64,000 nucleotides of DNA from the NCBI RefSeq assembly GCF_000807855.2, contig NZ_JRYR02000001.1, forward strand, positions 4,182,045 through 4,246,044, in the 5' to 3' direction. The position numbers and the translations under genes are program-made. Position 1 is the first letter of the stretch. Each line of letters opens with the position of its first letter. Below are positions 59,791 through 64,000 of the stretch, piece by piece. The notes under the pieces were generated by a model. It was not told where the DNA came from, did not search any database, and saw only the letters and a program-made list of their open reading frames with translations. The stretch comes from Flammeovirga pacifica (GTDB lineage Bacteria > Bacteroidota > Bacteroidia > Cytophagales > Flammeovirgaceae).

Positions 59791-62360
59791 TATTCACTAA
59801 TTGAGATATCGGAATGGATTTTCTCCTGTGGTTTATTATATACTTTAGTAAATGTTTCTTGAGATCTTTCTGAATTGATGATGTATGGAATCCAAATGAA
59901 ACAAGCAATAATTGCTTTAAAGGAATGTTTACCTAACTCACTCAATTCTGTATCATTAAGGGAATCTATAAAGAGTACATATAATAAGTTATCTATCAAC
60001 GGAAAGGTTAAATTACAGATTAAAAATATAGGGTAGACAAACCTAAAGCTTGTTCTTCTTTGGAAGAAAAGTAAAACGGCAAAAACGGAGATGACAAGAG
60101 AAAAAGAATTAAGAATAAATTCTAAAATGATTATTAAAAATAAAGTAATACTGTTATACGCGGCTTCTACACCTCCCCAAAAATAAGGTAAGAAGTATCC
60201 AGTATCTTTGATGTCAATTAATGTACTAAAGGGAGTGATAATTAGTCCTATCATAGGTAGAAATAACCATCCTCCAAGACTTCTGTCAACACCAACAGTA
60301 ACTGCAGCTGGATTGAAATTAATATATATCCACCTTGCTAAAAAGGTAAAGATGGAGAGGAAGAATAACATTAGAAATAAGCTACCCCAATTAATATCAA
60401 AATTACTTTGATCTTCTGAGTTCTCTGCGTTAAAGCTCCAAGTGATAGAATAATCCGTATTATCGAATAACTGTGTGCCTGCTTTTACAATTTTTTTAGC
60501 AAGATCAGCATTTACATAATTAGAGTCTTGTTTGTAATGGTATTTTACGACATACTGATTTGATTTCATTCCTGATACAACAGAGTAGTCATAAACAAAA
60601 AACTCGTTTTTTATATGTTCTTCTTCCCCATTCAAATCATAATCTATTGGTAGTGTGACCGTAGTTATCTGATCATATTGTACAGGATTTCCTATATAAT
60701 AAGGTGTTTTTCTTTGATGTACTTTATCAAATGATATTTCCCCTCCTAAAACATAAGGCGATACTCTAAATAAAATGACTAAGCTATCATTGGTTTCTTC
60801 CCAAGCATTATCAGTTTCATAAAATTCTTCAATAATCACACTACCTTCTTCAAACCTAGATTTATCTAAGAATTTAATAGGTTTTCTAGTACTTACGCCA
60901 TCGTATAAACCGGCATAATATTTTTCAAATTCTGTAGAGATATAGTCATGATCATTATTAGAAAAATAACCTCTCATGTTATCTGCTTTGCTACCCCAAT
61001 ACTCTGTTCTGATTGTAAATGTAGCACCACCGCCTACAGAGTCAACATCAATTAATTCATTAATACTAATTTTACTCTGAACGGATTTAGGCAATTGCAC
61101 TAAATCAGTATTTCCTTCTTTTATTACTAATCCGTAATGATAATCAGGGGTGAAATAATTGTTTAAATTTCCACCTTGGTTACTAATAGTCGGGTCTACG
61201 TAATACCATTGATTATTGTACTTCAGTTGTACAATACAGTGATTGAAGCTTCCAGGAGAAGGTAATTTACCCTTTACATTTTTCCCTAAAGAAGAATGGA
61301 CTAACATGGGATATGCTTCTACCCCTTCTTCTCTTAAAAGAGCCGCTAACAAAAGAGATTTATCTTTACAATCACCATATCGTTTTTGATAAACCTGTGT
61401 CGGGCTGTGCGGTTGATAAGCATTGATACCATTTTCAATACCCATATATCGAATATCGTCTTGAATAAAATGTACCCAAGATAAAATCTTATGCTGAAGA
61501 GTTATTCCCTTTGTTTTATTTTTTTCTTTTGACCATATTTTATGAATTTCTTTTTTATCGTATTCATATTTTGGTAATGCCCATTCAACTACTTCTCCCC
61601 AATTTTGAAAAGTGGATAAATTGACTCTCTTGAAACCATTATACCAAGATGTTTCTTTCTCTTCATAGGTATAATCGTCCATACCACTTCCTTGATAAGT
61701 AAGTGTTTGTACATTATCATGATAGGTAGTAGTAAAAGGTTGAGCACCTTGAAATTCCTTGCTTTTTATTTTCTCGTCTTTATCAAGAAGTAACTTGATA
61801 TAAATTTTATCTACAGGAGTAGAATGTTGTTGATAATAGTTATAACTAAATTTCTTTTTGTAAAAAGGATGAACCCCCTTCCTAGTATATGCCATACTAA
61901 TAATGTCACCTTTTCTTATATCATCCATATGATAAATGGCAGACATATTACCATGGTATAGATAGTTCTTCAAATCAGTTTCGTTCCTGATGACTTCAAA
62001 CTTATGACTTTGTAGTTTATCAATTCTTTTTCCATCTCTTAAAACCTCTAGTTTGTGCATGAGAATTTTTTCATATGATGGGTCAAAATTGATTTCAATA
62101 TTTGAGGAAGATTGAATGGCATCAGCATCTAATACCTTAACTACTTTTTCATAATAGAACTCTCTTGATAATCTATTGGTCTGATCTGAGATTAATAGAT
62201 ATTGTTTACCTATCCCTTTTTTATTATTAAAAGAATGAGCAGAAGAATCAAACTCTATTTGATCTACCCATTTAGGCAGAGCTGATTTTTTGAAATATTT
62301 ATTTTGGGCGAATGTAGATACACTTAAAAAAAAGAATAACCTTAAAAAAAGTCTAGTCAT
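59790..62360 (-). CDS. DUF3857, transglutaminase-like and DUF2569 protein
   Basis: An 856-residue protein. Order: signal peptide (1-18), DUF3857 domain at about 50-260, transglutaminase/cysteine-protease-like core at about 285-400 with the triad Cys331 (YGDCKDKS), His374 (FNHC) and Asp389 (YYVDP), a beta domain to about 640, a helix near 665-685, and a C-terminal DUF2569-like part with about four more helices. The catalytic parts should face the periplasm. Proteins with DUF3857 and transglutaminase domains are widespread in Bacteroidota but their substrate is not known. Confidence 0.85.
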   Translation of the reverse strand: MTRLFLRLFFFLSVSTFAQNKYFKKSALPKWVDQIEFDSSAHSFNNKKGIGKQYLLISDQTNRLSREFYYEKVVKVLDADAIQSSSNIEINFDPSYEKILMHKLEVLRDGKRIDKLQSHKFEVIRNETDLKNYLYHGNMSAIYHMDDIRKGDIISMAYTRKGVHPFYKKKFSYNYYQQHSTPVDKIYIKLLLDKDEKIKSKEFQGAQPFTTTYHDNVQTLTYQGSGMDDYTYEEKETSWYNGFKRVNLSTFQNWGEVVEWALPKYEYDKKEIHKIWSKEKNKTKGITLQHKILSWVHFIQDDIRYMGIENGINAYQPHSPTQVYQKRYGDCKDKSLLLAALLREEGVEAYPMLVHSSLGKNVKGKLPSPGSFNHCIVQLKYNNQWYYVDPTISNQGGNLNNYFTPDYHYGLVIKEGNTDLVQLPKSVQSKISINELIDVDSVGGGATFTIRTEYWGSKADNMRGYFSNNDHDYISTEFEKYYAGLYDGVSTRKPIKFLDKSRFEEGSVIIEEFYETDNAWEETNDSLVILFRVSPYVLGGEISFDKVHQRKTPYYIGNPVQYDQITTVTLPIDYDLNGEEEHIKNEFFVYDYSVVSGMKSNQYVVKYHYKQDSNYVNADLAKKIVKAGTQLFDNTDYSITWSFNAENSEDQSNFDINWGSLFLMLFFLSIFTFLARWIYINFNPAAVTVGVDRSLGGWLFLPMIGLIITPFSTLIDIKDTGYFLPYFWGGVEAAYNSITLFLIIILEFILNSFSLVISVFAVLLFFQRRTSFRFVYPIFLICNLTFPLIDNLLYVLFIDSLNDTELSELGKHSFKAIIACFIWIPYIINSERSQETFTKVYNKPQEKIHSDISISE

Positions 62361-62474
62361 GAAATTGGCTGTTGAAGTTTACTTTAGGCTGTAAATATAA
62401 AAGATCGTGTGGATAATAGAACAAAGGAATTTTATTTTTTTAACTTTGTTTACTATTAATCATAATACAAGTAA

Positions 62475-63200
62475 ATGTTTACTTTTAAAAAACCTTTTTT
62501 TAACCTAATATTTCTACTTTCTTTCGTTGCTTCTACAGTTCAAAGTCAAGATAAACACCCAGTAACAAAAGATGTCATCAATCAACAATTATGGTTAGAT
62601 GTGTACTTTCATGTGCAAACTTCAGATCGTCTAAATTGGCTTTTTGACTTTGGCTATGAAACGATTTTTAATGATAATTATTGGAATAAAATTTATCATG
62701 AAACATCGGTGAAATACAACTTAAGTAAGACTTTTGATGTAAAAGGTGGAGTTGCTTTTTATTATCATTTTAATTCTTCTATTGATAATCGTTTTGAGCT
62801 TAGACCGTGGCAGGCATTGGTGATTAAATTAATAAAAACAGAGTTTTACTCTTTAAATTTTCAATTAAAAAATGAGCAACGGTTATCTTGGTTAATGGAT
62901 AGTAAAACATACAATTTTGATTTTCGACTCAGAAGTAAAGTATTTGGTTCTTTTACTCCTTTTAAAAGTCATAGGGAAGTCTATTTACCCTTTGTAGCAG
63001 AGTATTATTATCCGATTAAAGATGAAATCCCAGAGGTTTTCCATAATGTTTCGAAAATAGGAATGGGAATAGGTAAACGTTTTAATAAACATTTAGACGC
63101 CTCTTTTATGGCCAATTGGCAATATTCTAGATCAGGGCCTAATGATGAATATAAAGTATCTGACTTTGCTTATCAGTTTCAATTAACCAAATTCTTTTAA
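62475..63200 (+). CDS. DUF2490 outer-membrane protein
   Basis: A 241-residue protein with a signal peptide (to about residue 25, STVQSQ) and a DUF2490 barrel. Visible stretches are QQLWLDVYFHVQTSDRLNWLFDFGYE at the start, LRPWQALVIKL in the middle and a last strand YQFQLTKFF with a terminal Phe. Function unknown. It is divergent from the DUF3857 gene and about 140 bases before the helicase gene. Confidence 0.82.
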   Translation: MFTFKKPFFNLIFLLSFVASTVQSQDKHPVTKDVINQQLWLDVYFHVQTSDRLNWLFDFGYETIFNDNYWNKIYHETSVKYNLSKTFDVKGGVAFYYHFNSSIDNRFELRPWQALVIKLIKTEFYSLNFQLKNEQRLSWLMDSKTYNFDFRLRSKVFGSFTPFKSHREVYLPFVAEYYYPIKDEIPEVFHNVSKIGMGIGKRFNKHLDASFMANWQYSRSGPNDEYKVSDFAYQFQLTKFF

Positions 63201-63343
63201 TCGAGGATAACCGAAAGTATACTCTCTTTATTTCTTTTTAGTTGTATCCAATTATACAGAGAGTTTACTCTTGTTATCTAGAAGAAAATTGACCAACTTT
63301 AAGGCTTATCTTCGTTTAATTAATTCAAACATACCAACGATTC

Positions 63344-64000
63344 ATGGAAGATTATTCACTACCTGAGCTGGTTTCTAGATATGTAAATACCACTAACTGT
63401 AATATATTTCTCACAGGAAAAGCGGGGACAGGAAAAACAACATTATTAAGATCTTTAAGAGAAAATACTCACAAAAATGTATTGGTTTGTGCTCCTACCG
63501 GTATTGCTGCAATTAATGCAGGAGGAGTAACTGTACACTCTTTATTTCAATTGCCTTTTGGTGCTTATATTCCAGATGAAAATTTCGAATTTCAGGATAA
63601 TGTAACCACAATAGCTCATATCAATACTGCAAAGTCCATATTTAAAGGCTTTAAAATGACCTCCAAAAAGAGGGATATCCTAAGAAGTATGGAGCTGTTA
63701 GTAATCGACGAAGTCAGTATGCTCAGAGCTGATATGTTGGATGCTATAGATAAGGTACTTAGGCATGTAAGAATTCGAAAAGATCTTCCTTTTGGTGGTG
63801 TTCAGGTTTTATTTATTGGTGATATGCTTCAGTTACCTCCTGTAATCAAACAAGAGGAATGGATGTACCTAAGAAACTATTATCCGAATGGATATTTTTT
63901 CAACTCTTTAGTTTTAAGAGAATTTAGACCTATACATGTCGAATTACAAAAAGTATATCGTCAATCTGATCCAGTTTTTGTTGATATTCTAAATCATTTT
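63344..64000 (+). CDS. PIF1-like SF1 helicase (3' truncated)
   Basis: The first 219 residues of an ATP-dependent DNA helicase, open to the window edge. Walker A is GKAGTGKTT at residues 25-33, motif Ia is VCAPTGIAAINAGGVTVHSLF, Walker B is VIDEVSML, and motif III is FIGDMLQLPPV. These define the PIF1/RecD-like SF1B group. In Bacteroidota such proteins often carry a C-terminal helicase-RNaseD-like or HRDC region, but that part is not in the window. ATG at 63344 is the first possible start and lies just upstream of the Walker A as expected. Confidence 0.92.
   Translation, partial: MEDYSLPELVSRYVNTTNCNIFLTGKAGTGKTTLLRSLRENTHKNVLVCAPTGIAAINAGGVTVHSLFQLPFGAYIPDENFEFQDNVTTIAHINTAKSIFKGFKMTSKKRDILRSMELLVIDEVSMLRADMLDAIDKVLRHVRIRKDLPFGGVQVLFIGDMLQLPPVIKQEEWMYLRNYYPNGYFFNSLVLREFRPIHVELQKVYRQSDPVFVDILNHF

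Noticed and set aside
1-64000. CRISPR arrays, tRNA/rRNA genes, insertion sequences, phage genes
   Set aside because: None seen on reading: no regularly spaced repeats, no transposase or integrase frames and no tRNA-like cloverleaf that I could support.

Overview
The window is AT-rich and reads as a chromosomal segment of a marine, polysaccharide-degrading member of the Bacteroidota. The grounds are SusC/SusD-type outer-membrane proteins, a type IX secretion sorting tail, HmuY and DUF4374 lipoproteins, promoter -7 boxes of the form TAnnTTTG and almost no Shine-Dalgarno sequences. A Flammeovirga-like Cytophagales is my guess from gene content; the genus is not proven by the sequence. No rRNA, tRNA, insertion sequence, prophage or CRISPR array is visible.

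Layout. 1-3.5 kb: end of pyruvate dehydrogenase E1 beta, a GNAT, then a minus-strand rtcB-prfH RNA/ribosome repair pair. 3.9-10.5 kb: a membrane-anchored hydrolase, a secreted GH30 glucosidase, two outer-membrane barrel proteins and an exported L,D-transpeptidase. 10.6-13.1 kb: a creD locus with a winged-helix regulator, a membrane protein, an unlisted 42-codon ORF and three copies of one 22-bp palindromic element.

13.1-34.8 kb is an iron island. A minus-strand siderophore receptor operon (TonB receptor, DUF4374 lipoprotein, PepSY protein) diverges from a plus-strand biosynthetic operon (PLP decarboxylase, N-hydroxylase, MFS exporter, acyltransferase, IucA/IucC synthetase, membrane acyltransferase) of the bisucaberin/desferrioxamine type. 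An AraC regulator separates it from a haem-type operon (CbiX-like lipoprotein, NosR-like FMN/Fe-S membrane protein, TonB receptor, HmuY, ChaN, second AraC). The siderophore and haem promoters share pairs of TTCG half-sites spaced exactly 21 bp, two of them 29 bp before a -7 box, so one AraC protein probably controls both.

34.8-36.1 kb: an alpha/beta hydrolase and a TonB C-terminal-domain protein. 36.3-56.3 kb is a beta-mannan-type utilisation locus: a T9SS-secreted GH5-like enzyme, GH130, a sodium:sugar symporter, an AraC sensor, GH5 mannanase, a second clan GH-A lipoprotein, SusC, SusD, a three-repeat surface glycan-binding lipoprotein and a sulfatase with an unusual active-site motif. Its intergenic regions share a GATACTATTTTGAATA-like element. 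A small unrelated block (DinB, TetR, DUF3995) is embedded in it. 56.4-64 kb: a flavodoxin/NTF2 fusion, an exported SRPBCC protein, a porin, a DUF3857-transglutaminase membrane protein, a DUF2490 protein and the start of a PIF1-like helicase cut by the window edge.
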